Shown: in pieces, positions 18,331 to 27,327 of the stretch
How the letters are laid out: the number at the start of each line of letters is the position of its first letter
How positions within the stretch are numbered: position 1 is the first letter of the stretch
Source of the DNA: Cohnella lubricantis
Lineage (GTDB): Bacteria > Bacillota > Bacilli > Paenibacillales > Paenibacillaceae
Assembly (NCBI RefSeq): GCF_014212015.1
Contig: NZ_JACJVN010000057.1
Span: forward strand, 120,204-168,724
Direction: 5' to 3'
DNA: 48,521 nucleotides
Made by a program: the position numbers and the translations under genes
Notes under the pieces: model-generated
Told to the model about the DNA's origin: nothing
The model's database searches: none
Seen by the model: the letters and a program-made list of their open reading frames with translations, nothing else

Positions 18331-18365
18331 GCAATCGGATAAATGCTTCATCCGGTTGCTTTTTA
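18331..18365 (+). terminator. Terminator of the lacI-family gene
   Basis: GCAATCGGAT pairs fully (one G-T pair) with ATCCGGTTGC around a 9-nt loop, followed by TTTTT. Confidence 0.85.
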
Positions 18366-18393
18366 TTGTTGTCAGAACTAGCAGTCTATACAG

Positions 18394-18514
18394 TTGACCG
18401 ATCGTTCGGTAAATTGTTGGAACGGAAGGGCATTCTATCCGTATAACTACGTGAAATGCCCATCTAACGGACAAAAAGTCGCCGTTTGACATCTGACCGA
18501 CCGTTCGATAAGAT
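18394..18514 (+). promoter_or_regulatory. RND promoter and two TetR-type operators
   Basis: Within the 319-bp gap before the RND gene are two related 14-mers: ACCGATCGTTCGGT (18397-18410, arms ACCGA/TCGGT) and ACCGACCGTTCGAT (18496-18509). The second fills the 17-bp spacer between TTGACA (18486-18491) and TAAGAT (18509-18514), about 50 bp before the RND start. The centres are 99 bp apart. The TetR encoded downstream is the obvious binder (inference). Confidence 0.7.
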
Positions 18515-18566
18515 GGCTAGCAAGACAAGAAATAGATAGAGCAGCACACGCGGAGGGAGCGGAGAC

Positions 18567-21500
18567 ATGCGCAGTATCATTAACTTTTCGTTGAACAACA
18601 AGTTTGCGCTATGGATGATTACGATTATTGTCCTGGTGGCCGGATTATATTCCGGCATGAACATGAAGCAGGAGAGCCTGCCGAATTTGTCTTTGCCTTA
18701 TCTGAGCGTGACGACGGTTTATCCTGGAGCTTCCCCGGATGCGGTCGTGGAGCAGGTAACGGCGCCGCTTGAGCAGCGGTTCAAGAATGTGGAGTCCGTT
18801 AAGAACGTGACGTCCACTTCTATGGAGAACGCTTCTTCCATTATGGTCGAATTTGACTTCGGCCAGGATATGGACAAGGCGGTCACAAGCTTGCGGGAGG
18901 CGGCGGGGGCGGTCAGCCTGCCGTCCGGCGCTCAGGAGCCGAGCATAGCGAAGTTCTCGATCGGCTCGTTCCCGGTCATCTCGGTCAGCGTATCCGGAGG
19001 AGACGACCTGGAGAGCTTGACGGATATCGTGAATAATGAATTCAAGCCGCAGCTGGAAGGTATCTCGGGCGTCGCTTCCGTCGCGGTCTCCGGGCAATTC
19101 GTGAAGGAAGTTCAGCTCAAGTTCCATGACGATAAATTGCAGCAGCTTGGCATGTCGCAGGAGACGGTGAAGCAGCTGATCCAAGCTGCGGCGATGAAGG
19201 CGCCGCTCGGCATCTATGAGCTGGACAATTCGGAGAAGTCGCTCGTGGTCGACGGCCGCGTGACGACGATTGAGGCGCTGAAGGAATTGCCGATTCCAGC
19301 GGTTCCGATGGGCGGCGCTGGCGCAAGCGGGCAAGGAATGGGCGCGGGTGCAGCTGGAGCAGGCGCGGCTGGCGGCGCTGACATTGTAGACAGTGCGATG
19401 ATTCCGGCCGAACTGCCGACCGTTAAGCTGAGCGAGCTGGCGGATATAGAACTGGTTGGCCAGGCCGAGTCGATCTCCCGCACGAACGGCAAGGAATCGA
19501 TCGGCATTCAGGTTGTCAAAGCGAACGATGCCAATACGGTCGATGTCGTGAACGCGGTGAAGGACGCGAACGAGGAGCTTGCCGCCAAGTATCCGAACAT
19601 CAGCATCGACGTGCTGCTCGACCAGGGCAAGCCGATCGAGGATTCCGTTCATACGATGCTGAACAAAGCGCTGTTCGGGGCCTTGTTCGCCGTCATTATT
19701 ATTCTGCTGTTCTTGCGGAACATCCGGACGACGATCATCTCGATCGTCTCGATTCCGCTGTCGCTCCTTATCGGAATCCTGCTGCTGCAGCAGTTTGATA
19801 TTACGCTTAACATCATGACCCTCGGCGCCATGACGGTCGCGATCGGACGGGTCGTCGACGACTCGATTGTCGTTATCGAGAACATCTACAGGCGGATGTC
19901 GCTTGCCGGAGAGAAGCTGAAGGGCAAGGATCTCGTCCGCGAAGCGACTCGCGAGATGTTCCTGCCGATTATGTCTTCGACGATCGTCACCATCGCGGTA
20001 TTCTTGCCGCTAGGCACGGTCAGCGGCATGGTCGGCCAGCTGTTCCTGCCGTTCGCGCTGACGATTGTGTTCGCGCTGCTCGCCTCTCTGCTGGTGGCGA
20101 TTACGGTGGTGCCGATGCTGGCGCATATGATGTTCCGCAAAGGCCTTAAGTCTGGCAAAGTCGTGCATCATGAAGAGAAGCCCGGCAAGCTGGCGAACGG
20201 CTACCGGAGATTGCTTGCATCCGCTCTGCGCCATAAGATCATTACGGTGATCATCGCGTTCGTGCTGTTGATCGCAAGCTTCGGCTTGGTACCGGTCATC
20301 GGATTCAGCTTCCTACCGGATCAAGAAGAGAAGAATATGATGATCACGTACAGCCCGGCTCCGGGCGATACGCTGGAGGAAGTGAAGCAGCACGCGCTCG
20401 CGGCTGAAGATTTCTTGCTGAAGCAGCCCGATGTCACCACGATGCAGTATTCGATCGGGGGCAGCGGCAATCCGCTGGCGCAGGGCAATTCCAAGGGCGG
20501 ATTGTTCTACGTCCGATTCGACGAGAACACGAAGGACTTCGATGACAAGAAGGACGAGATTGTGGCCGGTCTGCACCAGCTCGTCGACACCGGCGAGTGG
20601 AAAGAGATGGACATGTCCGGCGGCCTCGGCGGCAGCAACTTTAGCCTGAGCGTCTACGGCGACAAGCTCGAAGACATTGAGCCGGTCGTCATGAAGATCG
20701 CCGATCTGATGAAGGCGAACGGATCGTTCGAGAAGATCGATACGGGTCTCGCGAAGACGTACGACCAATATACGCTGGTGGCGGATCAGCAGAAGCTGAG
20801 TCAGTACGGCTTGACGGCCGGGCAGATCGCCATGGCTCTCATGCCGCAGCATGACCGTCCGGTTCTGACGACGGTAGAGGAAGAGAGCAAGACCTACAAC
20901 GTCTACGTTGAAGTGGACAACACCACTTACGGATCGATCAAAGATATTCAGAATCAGACGCTGCAATCGCCGCTCGGGATCGAGGTTCCGATCGGAGATG
21001 TCGCGACCGTCGAAGAAGGCACCGCTCAATCGTCGATCGCACGGGAGAACGGTCGGATGGTTGTCACGGTCAGCGCGGAAGCGACGACGAAGGACGTTGG
21101 CGCAGCATCTACGGCTCTGCAGAAGGAGATCGATAAGATCGAGAAGCCGGCGACAGTCGAAGTGAAGTTCGGCGGCGTCACCGAGCAGATGAACGAGACG
21201 TTCTCGCAGCTGGGACTAGCCATTGCGGCAGCGATCGCAATTGTGTATCTGGTGCTGGTGCTCACGTTCGGCGGCGCTCTGGCTCCATTCGCGATCATGT
21301 TCGCGCTGCCGTTCGCGATCATCGGAGGCCTGGTGGCGCTCTGGATCGCCGGCGAGACGCTCAGCGTATCCGCGCTGATGGGCGCGCTTATGCTGATCGG
21401 CATCGTCGTCACGAACGCGATCGTGCTGATCGACCGCGTCATTCACAAGGAGAAGGAAGGATTGCCGACCCGCGAAGCGATCCTCGAAGCGGCCGGAACC

Positions 21501-21710
21501 CGGCTTCGTCCGATTCTGATGACGGCGCTGGCGACGATCGGCGCACTGCTGCCGCTCGCGCTCGGCTTCGAAGATGCGGGCATTATCTCCCGCGGTCTCG
21601 GCGTCACCGTCATCGGCGGCTTGGTCAGCTCGACGTTGCTCACGCTCATCATCGTTCCGATCGCTTACGAAGTGCTGATGAAGCTTCGCCGCAAGAACAA
21701 GGAAGCTTAA
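18567..21710 (+). CDS. RND-family efflux transporter (YerP/SwrC-like)
   Basis: A 1047-residue proton-driven exporter of the AcrB/HAE1 superfamily, the Gram-positive type that works without an outer-membrane partner (B. subtilis SwrC exports surfactin and gives drug resistance). Twelve membrane helices are expected. The helix-4 proton-relay pair is visible as Asp-Asp in GRVVDDSIVVIENI. Two large extracytoplasmic loops carry the porter domain. A Gly/Ala-rich insertion lies at about residues 248-272. The ATG follows GGAGGGAGCGGAG. The TetR gene begins 37 bp downstream on the same strand. Confidence 0.95.
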   Translation: MRSIINFSLNNKFALWMITIIVLVAGLYSGMNMKQESLPNLSLPYLSVTTVYPGASPDAVVEQVTAPLEQRFKNVESVKNVTSTSMENASSIMVEFDFGQDMDKAVTSLREAAGAVSLPSGAQEPSIAKFSIGSFPVISVSVSGGDDLESLTDIVNNEFKPQLEGISGVASVAVSGQFVKEVQLKFHDDKLQQLGMSQETVKQLIQAAAMKAPLGIYELDNSEKSLVVDGRVTTIEALKELPIPAVPMGGAGASGQGMGAGAAGAGAAGGADIVDSAMIPAELPTVKLSELADIELVGQAESISRTNGKESIGIQVVKANDANTVDVVNAVKDANEELAAKYPNISIDVLLDQGKPIEDSVHTMLNKALFGALFAVIIILLFLRNIRTTIISIVSIPLSLLIGILLLQQFDITLNIMTLGAMTVAIGRVVDDSIVVIENIYRRMSLAGEKLKGKDLVREATREMFLPIMSSTIVTIAVFLPLGTVSGMVGQLFLPFALTIVFALLASLLVAITVVPMLAHMMFRKGLKSGKVVHHEEKPGKLANGYRRLLASALRHKIITVIIAFVLLIASFGLVPVIGFSFLPDQEEKNMMITYSPAPGDTLEEVKQHALAAEDFLLKQPDVTTMQYSIGGSGNPLAQGNSKGGLFYVRFDENTKDFDDKKDEIVAGLHQLVDTGEWKEMDMSGGLGGSNFSLSVYGDKLEDIEPVVMKIADLMKANGSFEKIDTGLAKTYDQYTLVADQQKLSQYGLTAGQIAMALMPQHDRPVLTTVEEESKTYNVYVEVDNTTYGSIKDIQNQTLQSPLGIEVPIGDVATVEEGTAQSSIARENGRMVVTVSAEATTKDVGAASTALQKEIDKIEKPATVEVKFGGVTEQMNETFSQLGLAIAAAIAIVYLVLVLTFGGALAPFAIMFALPFAIIGGLVALWIAGETLSVSALMGALMLIGIVVTNAIVLIDRVIHKEKEGLPTREAILEAAGTRLRPILMTALATIGALLPLALGFEDAGIISRGLGVTVIGGLVSSTLLTLIIVPIAYEVLMKLRRKNKEA

Positions 21711-21747
21711 TGCTACTGGTGAAGTCGACGTCGGGAGGGGATCGAAG

Positions 21748-22650
21748 TTGAGCGAGAAGAAGAAGCAGATCATGGAAGTCGCGATGCGGTGCTTCTCCCG
21801 CCAAGGGTTCGAAGCGACCTCCATCCAAGAGATTGCGATGGAGCTGGGCATGGCCAAAGGCTCGATATACTTCTACTTCAAGTCCAAGGAAGATCTCCTC
21901 TTGTCGGTCATCGCATACTACGGAGAACGCATGCTTGCGGGGATGACGACGCTGCCGGAGGAACGGCAGCTTCCGCCTCGCGAGCGCCTTCTTCTGCAGC
22001 TGCGGCGCCATTATGCATATGTGCTGGAGAATCGGGAATTTCCCATCATGCTCATGCGGGAGCCGGCAGTCTTCGAGAATCGGAAGACGAAGATGCAGGC
22101 GCTGATGATCGGCATGGAACGCAGCCTTCAGCAATGGATGTGCGGGCATATCGATGAGATCTACGGCCGGGAAGCGTACGAATACAGCGCTGACGGCGCG
22201 ATGCTGTTCGCCGGCATGATGAAGGAATACTTGCGGCTCTTGTTCATCGGCAAGCCGGCGATTGATGTGAACCGTCTGGCGGAGTTCCAGGTCAACCGCT
22301 TGGACGACATTATGCTGGGCATGATTCGTTCCAAGAGCAGCCCGATTGTGCCGAGAGGCAGCGAGGATGAGCGAGGGAGACCGGGGAAAGGCCGGGATCA
22401 CGCAGGCGAGGTGCGTCAAGCCGCGCGGCGTCTCCGGCGAGCGATGCAGCAGGAGGAGCTTCCGGCGGACCAGGAGGAGCGACGCAGCGATCTGCTCGCG
22501 GCCCTGAGCCGATTCGAGGAAGAGCTCGCGAAGCCGGCGCCGGATCGAATCTTGGCGAGAGGCATGCTGGCGTACTTGAAGGAAGAGGCGCCGCCAGCGT
22601 GGAGAGCGGACGTGGACGCGCTGGAACGAATATGGGGCGCTAAGCCCTAA
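21748..22650 (+). CDS. TetR-family regulator of the RND pump (YerO-like)
   Basis: A 300-residue regulator with a TTG start preceded by GGGAGGGG. The helix-turn-helix is at about residues 26-50 (IQEIAMELGMAKGSIYFYF). It is longer than a usual 190-210-residue TetR protein. The extra C-terminal part (from about residue 205) is charged and helical. Co-transcription with an RND exporter and the long C-terminus resemble the yerP-yerO pair of B. subtilis. The two operator-like palindromes before the RND gene suggest feedback repression of the operon. Confidence 0.88.
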   Translation: MSEKKKQIMEVAMRCFSRQGFEATSIQEIAMELGMAKGSIYFYFKSKEDLLLSVIAYYGERMLAGMTTLPEERQLPPRERLLLQLRRHYAYVLENREFPIMLMREPAVFENRKTKMQALMIGMERSLQQWMCGHIDEIYGREAYEYSADGAMLFAGMMKEYLRLLFIGKPAIDVNRLAEFQVNRLDDIMLGMIRSKSSPIVPRGSEDERGRPGKGRDHAGEVRQAARRLRRAMQQEELPADQEERRSDLLAALSRFEEELAKPAPDRILARGMLAYLKEEAPPAWRADVDALERIWGAKP

Positions 22651-22655
22651 CATAG

Positions 22656-22703
22656 CAACCGGCCGGAAGGATCGAGGTACGATTCTTCCGGCCGGTTTGT
22701 TTG
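22656..22703 (+). terminator. Terminator of the RND-tetR operon
   Basis: AACCGGCCGGAA pairs with TTCCGGCCGGTT, with inner ATCG/CGAT pairing, followed by TTGTTTGTT. Confidence 0.88.
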
Positions 22704-22775
22704 TTGCGGCGGGTTGAGGAGCGCGCGGGAGTTACTTTTGACTCTGTAACCCGGCGCGGCGCGGCGGGGGGCAGG

Positions 22776-23660
22776 TTACCTTTTCGCGAAGGAGATGTTC
22801 AGATCCAGTTCCAGCGCTTCGCCCGGCGCGACCATGATCAGGCCTTCCTTCGTGTTCAGCGCCTCGTTCAGCGCCGTCCAAGGCTCGACGCATATGAACG
22901 GCTTGCCTTGAACGCTCCACAGCACGACTTTGTTGAACGCCTCGCTGTAGTCAAGCGTTATCGTTCCCTTATCCGCCAACGGGAACGCGATAGAAGGCGT
23001 CTTCGCATCGAGCAGCGCCGAGGACTCGACCTTGCCGCTCAGATCGAACGTACCGTCGAACGGCTTCACTTGGTTGTCGTTGTAATCGAGCAGCTTCGTC
23101 GCGTCGGAGCGGTAGGTCAGCTTCTTGCCCTCGCCCGTAGCGAAGTATGGGTGGAAGCCGGCCTGAACCGGCATCGGCCGATCCGACAGGTTGCGGTACG
23201 ACTGATCGATGGTCAGGTTGCCGTTCTTCAGCCGATAGGTGAAGCGCAGCTCGAACTCGAACGGGTACGCGGCGAGCGTCGTCTCGTCGCTGCGCTGCAC
23301 GACGGTCAGCGAAGCTTCGCCGTCCTTATTCTGTTCGGCGACTTCCCATACTTCCGTGCGGGAGACGCCGTGGTTGCGCATCTTGGAGGTGACGCCTTCC
23401 CATTCGTATTCACCGCCGACGAGCTGTCCGCAGATCGGGAACAGAACCGGGATGCCGCCGCGGATGTTCGATTTCGGGTCGAGGAACGTTGCCCGGTCCA
23501 GGTACAGCAGCTCTTTGCCATTCAGCTGGCAGCCGATGACGATGCCGCCGCGCTCGGGGCAGATCTGCACGCGGGAGTCGGTCGAGCTCTCAACGAGCTC
23601 GTAGATCCGGAAAGTGTCGGTGCGGGATGTGATTTGGTATGAAGATTCAGCAGCGTTCAT
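22776..23660 (-). CDS. Aldose 1-epimerase (galactose mutarotase-like) family protein
   Basis: A 294-residue beta-sandwich sugar epimerase of the aldose-1-epimerase superfamily. Visible family elements are RGGIPVLFPICGQL, the NHGVSR histidine (general acid), the FHPYF histidine, and a C-terminal VEPWTALNEALN segment carrying the likely catalytic Glu. The pattern is closer to glucose-6-phosphate 1-epimerase (YeaD-like) proteins than to GalM. It is monocistronic. An extended -10 (TG plus one base plus TATAAT, minus strand, about 23719-23728) lies 60 bp upstream. Confidence 0.88.
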   Translation of the reverse strand: MNAAESSYQITSRTDTFRIYELVESSTDSRVQICPERGGIVIGCQLNGKELLYLDRATFLDPKSNIRGGIPVLFPICGQLVGGEYEWEGVTSKMRNHGVSRTEVWEVAEQNKDGEASLTVVQRSDETTLAAYPFEFELRFTYRLKNGNLTIDQSYRNLSDRPMPVQAGFHPYFATGEGKKLTYRSDATKLLDYNDNQVKPFDGTFDLSGKVESSALLDAKTPSIAFPLADKGTITLDYSEAFNKVVLWSVQGKPFICVEPWTALNEALNTKEGLIMVAPGEALELDLNISFAKR

Positions 23661-23953
23661 CGTGATTCATTCCTCCGTATCGGGTTATGGCATGGCCGCA
23701 TGGCGACTGTTCATAGCTATTATACCAATTTTAAAGGCGGGGGCTCGAGATGAAGGCGGGAGGCTTCGTCCTCATTTCCCAGGCAATGCTGTCGCAGCGC
23801 CGTCGAATGCCATCGATTCGTGCGGCCAGACCGGGAGGATAGGCCTGTTTTTGTTAGCGGCAGAAACATGTGCAGGCTCTCGAACGTATATTAGTTGTAT
23901 TTTGGGGAGTCTTGGGAGATTGAGGTCAGATAAAAAAGAGGAGCGTGCGCAAC
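23661..23953. other. Divergent intergenic region
   Basis: Holds the extended -10 for the epimerase gene on the minus strand and the AGAGGAG ribosome site of the glycosidase-domain gene at its right end. I see no convincing plus-strand promoter and no small gene. Confidence 0.4.
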
Positions 23954-25153
23954 ATGCCGCCAGTGCAAGCACCTGCGCGAGCTTCTGCCGCTGCGCCGCG
24001 TTCGAACCCGTCGGGCCGGCAGCCGTTAAGCCGTGTGAAGAGCAGTAAACGCCGCCGCTTCGGGCTGCTCCGTTTGTTTGCTTATATGATCTTGTTCATT
24101 CTATTTCTAGGCATCGCGTTCATGGCTTGGTTCTTCCTGACGCCGTCCGGCACTTCGCTTCGCTATCGGATGGCGGATACGATCATTACGACTCAGCACC
24201 GGGTATGGGCGAAGTATTTGATCGGCGAGGAAGGCTTGAAGATAAGGGTCGCCGCTTATGCGAAGCAATTCGAAGAGATGGGCGAAGAAGAGGATACGCA
24301 CGTGATTAATCTGCCTGCGTCCGTGACGAGCGGAACGGGAGGCGGCGGTTCGGATGAATCGGAAGCCGCAGCGGCGGTGGAACCGCCGCCGCCGCTGACG
24401 AAGATCGAGGAAGTGGACGGCACGGGCTACCATGGCTATCTGCTGACCGTCAGCGACCCGACGAAGATTCGGCTGGTGGTGCCGAACAAGGCGGGCAAAG
24501 GGGAGAAGGTCACCAGCATGGTGAAGCGCACGGGTGCGATCGCGGGCGTCAACGCGGGCGGGTTCGCGGATCCGAATTGGAAGGGCAACGGATTCCAGCC
24601 GATCGGCGTCGTCATCTCGCAGGGCGAGGTCTATTATGAAGACCTCGGCAAGGACAAGAGCACGCAGATTGTCGGCATCGACAAGAACGGCAAGATGATC
24701 GCGGGCAAATATTCGATCCAGGAACTGATGGATCTGGGCATCTCCGAAGCGGTCAGCTTCCGGCCGCGCATTATTGTGAACGGCAAAGGCCAGATCAAGA
24801 ACCACAGCCAAGGCTGGGGCATCGCTCCTCGGACGGTGATGGGGCAGAAGGAGGACGGCAGCATTCTGTTCCTCATCATTGACGGCCGGCAGCCGGGTTA
24901 CAGCATCGGCGCCGATCTGTACGATGCCCAGCAGATTATGCTGGAGCATGGAGCGGTCATCGCCGCGAATCTGGATGGCGGCTCGTCTACGGCACTCGTC
25001 ACCGAGGGCGGCGAGCTCGTCAACAAGCCTTCGACCAAGGGCGGACGCTACCTGCCGACGGCGTTCCTCGTGTTCGAGGACCCGTCGTCCGTGTCGGTTC
25101 CGAACATCTGGGAAGGCTTGACGCCGGACGAGATCGATCCGTCGAAGTGGTGA
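23954..25153 (+). CDS. Membrane-anchored phosphodiester glycosidase (NAGPA-domain) protein
   Basis: A 399-residue protein. A basic N-terminus is followed by one membrane helix (about residues 38-60), a low-complexity linker with Gly and Pro runs (about 125-150), and a NAGPA/phosphodiester glycosidase domain (about 150-380) with AIAGVNAGGF, FRPRIIVNGKG, GIAPRTVMGQ and NLDGGSST, the conserved segments of the family. It should act outside the membrane on exopolysaccharide or wall phosphodiesters. The start ATG at 23954 has AGAGGAG 10 bp upstream; a GTG at 23945 is too close to it. It ends in a terminator. Confidence 0.92.
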   Translation: MPPVQAPARASAAAPRSNPSGRQPLSRVKSSKRRRFGLLRLFAYMILFILFLGIAFMAWFFLTPSGTSLRYRMADTIITTQHRVWAKYLIGEEGLKIRVAAYAKQFEEMGEEEDTHVINLPASVTSGTGGGGSDESEAAAAVEPPPPLTKIEEVDGTGYHGYLLTVSDPTKIRLVVPNKAGKGEKVTSMVKRTGAIAGVNAGGFADPNWKGNGFQPIGVVISQGEVYYEDLGKDKSTQIVGIDKNGKMIAGKYSIQELMDLGISEAVSFRPRIIVNGKGQIKNHSQGWGIAPRTVMGQKEDGSILFLIIDGRQPGYSIGADLYDAQQIMLEHGAVIAANLDGGSSTALVTEGGELVNKPSTKGGRYLPTAFLVFEDPSSVSVPNIWEGLTPDEIDPSKW

Positions 25154-25207
25154 TCGAGAATGCGGCGATCTAGAAATGTTGATACGGGATGCGGGGATAG
25201 ATAGGAG

Positions 25208-25243
25208 AAGGGCGCGGAGACGATGGCCTCTGCGCCCTTTCTT
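25208..25243. terminator. Hairpin terminator between convergent genes
   Basis: AAGGGCGCGGAG pairs fully (one G-T) with CTCTGCGCCCTT. A/T runs on both sides allow use on both strands. Confidence 0.8.
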
Positions 25244-25262
25244 AGTACTCCTGCCGCCAATG

Positions 25263-25871
25263 TTAATAAAGCATAACCCCGAGCGGACCGTTCTCGTCGA
25301 TGATATCTTCAATCTCATAGACGGAGATCGGGAAGTACGGGAAGCCCCAGGCATAAGGAACAATGGCGTACAGCGGGAAGTAGATGACGAGCGCCTTGTC
25401 GGCGATGTAATAATCTTGCTCTTCCGTAATGCCGGGATAGTCGCCTAACAGAGGCAGACCGCGTGCTTTGATCTGCGCTTCGATGATCGCGTTCAGCCGG
25501 CTGATGTACGAGCTGTCCGGCTTGAACAGCTCTCCCAGCCTGTAGGTGCGCCCGGTCTCGGCATCGAAGGTTAGCGAGCGCTGCAGCGTGTTGCCGTGAG
25601 CGCCGCCGGTGAAGGTATAATTCAGCAAGGATAAGCTCAGCACGCCGCGCTGATTCGTCTTGATCTCGAAGGTGCCGTCCATCTCCTGAATGTCGGAGCT
25701 CGGATACCCCTGCGCCTTCATGAGCGCGTGGGTCTCCTTCACAATCGTTTGGTTGATCGTCCTTATGGCGTCTGCGCTGGTGCCTCCCGTCACGACGGGG
25801 ACATTCACTTTGACGCGGGTGTCTGCAATCTTGGACGCCGCGATCGGCAGCATTAACATCTGGGCGTTCAT
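25263..25871 (-). CDS. DUF3298/RsiV-like extracytoplasmic-type domain protein
   Basis: A 202-residue protein matching the DUF4163/DUF3298 pattern: an N-terminal ligand-type half with NYTFTGGAHGNT, and a C-terminal half with RTYRLGELFKPDSSYISRLN and YFPLYAIVPYAWG. In RsiV-type anti-sigma factors this module sits outside the membrane and binds lysozyme. Here there is no signal peptide or membrane helix, so location is uncertain. The start at 25871 has AAGGGGGAAC upstream; the open frame reaches 25898. Confidence 0.8.
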   Translation of the reverse strand: MNAQMLMLPIAASKIADTRVKVNVPVVTGGTSADAIRTINQTIVKETHALMKAQGYPSSDIQEMDGTFEIKTNQRGVLSLSLLNYTFTGGAHGNTLQRSLTFDAETGRTYRLGELFKPDSSYISRLNAIIEAQIKARGLPLLGDYPGITEEQDYYIADKALVIYFPLYAIVPYAWGFPYFPISVYEIEDIIDENGPLGVMLY

Positions 25872-25957
25872 GGTCGTTCCCCCTTGGGCATCTGTCACGA
25901 CAGCTTATGCGGGGCGGGCGGGAACGGTTCGATCAGAGACAGGGCATAAGTTTAAGG

Positions 25958-26941
25958 TTAGAAAAGCGTCAGCTGAACAGGAGCGCAGTCAGAAGCGGAG
26001 ACAGCGGCGTTCATTGGTTGAACGGGCGAGGCGGCGAAGAAGGCTCCGGACGCCGCAGTATCTAACGTCCCGCGATCAGCCAAATACGCGCCGACCGAGC
26101 GGCTCAGCCCGTAATGGGACATCTGCTCGGCAATCCGCCGGTGCACCGGCTTACGGTAATGGTCTGGCAGCCGAGAGGTGCGCCAGTACAGCTGGCCGTA
26201 GCGATCCGCCAATTGCGGGTAGGACTGCCTCAGCACGGAGAAGAACCAGCTCTTCACTTCCGGCGTGGATAGCCTTAGGAAGGAGGGCATCAGCTCGCGG
26301 ACTCCTGCCTGGGCGCAGGCCGAGATCAGCTCCTCCGTCTTCTCCGGCTTATCCGTCAGGAAGGGGAGGATCGGCGCCATGAACACGATTGCCGGCACGC
26401 CGGCATCTCCCAGCTTCGCAGCGCAATCGATCCGCAGCTTCGGCGACGGGGAAGAGGGCTCGAACGTCCGCCAGATGTCTTGGTCGAGCGAGTGGATGCT
26501 GATGTTGACGGATGAGCCGGGCATCCGGCGGAGCAGATCCAGATCGCGCAGCACAAGCGGCGAGCGCGTCGTGACGCTGGCGGCGATGCCGAATTCCGCG
26601 AGCACCTCCAGGCAGCCGCGCGTCAGCTTGGCCTTGCCCTCGAGCTGCTGGTATGGATCCGTGGCTGTCCCGATCGCGACGTATCTCGGCAGACGCTTGG
26701 ACATTCGCTTAAGCTGTGCGCGTAGAATGTCAGGGGCCTTATCCTTCCAGAAAATATGGTGTTGGAACGTATCGTCGGCAGCCTCTCCGAGGAAGGCGTG
26801 CGTGCTTCTGGCATAGCAGAAGGCGCAGCCGTGCTGGCAGCCGCGATACGGATTGATCGACCAGTCGAACGGCATGGACGGCGCCTTCACGGCGTTCAAG
26901 ATCGACTTGGCGCCCATGGGCTCGTATGCGGTGGGCGGCAT
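25958..26941 (-). CDS. Radical SAM protein of the SPL/Rv2578c-like group
   Basis: A 327-residue radical S-adenosylmethionine protein. The iron-sulfur motif is Cys35-x3-Cys39-x2-Cys42 (GCQHGCAFCYA), in the spore-photoproduct-lyase-like pattern of the Rv2578c/PA0069 group. SAM-binding region elements follow (IGTATDPYQQLEGK). The protein ends in QLTLF, which matches the beta-clamp-binding pentapeptide pattern. The ATG follows AAGGAG. Function in the group is unproven; a DNA-repair role is plausible by similarity to spore photoproduct lyase and the clamp motif. Confidence 0.85.
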   Translation of the reverse strand: MPPTAYEPMGAKSILNAVKAPSMPFDWSINPYRGCQHGCAFCYARSTHAFLGEAADDTFQHHIFWKDKAPDILRAQLKRMSKRLPRYVAIGTATDPYQQLEGKAKLTRGCLEVLAEFGIAASVTTRSPLVLRDLDLLRRMPGSSVNISIHSLDQDIWRTFEPSSPSPKLRIDCAAKLGDAGVPAIVFMAPILPFLTDKPEKTEELISACAQAGVRELMPSFLRLSTPEVKSWFFSVLRQSYPQLADRYGQLYWRTSRLPDHYRKPVHRRIAEQMSHYGLSRSVGAYLADRGTLDTAASGAFFAASPVQPMNAAVSASDCAPVQLTLF

Positions 26942-27122
26942 CCGCGATCAACTCCTTCGATAAAGGGTTATGGCCTCATTATATACGAACGTTTGTTCCT
27001 AGTTCAAATGGTCTTTTGAACTTTATTAGCCAAATACATGCGGGTAAAAATTCCATGGACGAAACCCTTGACTTGGATGGGTGAAATCAGTAAGATATAA
27101 AAGTGTTCTCGATGAGCATCTT

Positions 27123-27198
<76 letters not shown>

Positions 27199-27209
27199 CT
27201 TAACTTCTC

Positions 27210-27253
27210 AAGCGCGGCGCGGCTTCCTGGATTTCCGGGAGTCGCGCTTTTTT
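27210..27253 (+). terminator. Terminator after tRNA-Thr
   Basis: AAGCGCG pairs with CGCGCTT around an inner CCTGG/CCGGG-type stem, followed by six Ts. Confidence 0.75.
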
Positions 27254-27327
27254 GCTATTTATTCCCGATTCATTCCGGCAGATTCGGGCATGCTATCCGT
27301 ATGCTGGACAATGGGAGTGATAGCTTA

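Noticed and set aside
22743..22765. CTGTAACCCG near the RND-tetR terminator, similar to the core of the 51-bp units.
   Set aside because: Only ten bases match and the second arm is different; not enough to call a dispersed copy.
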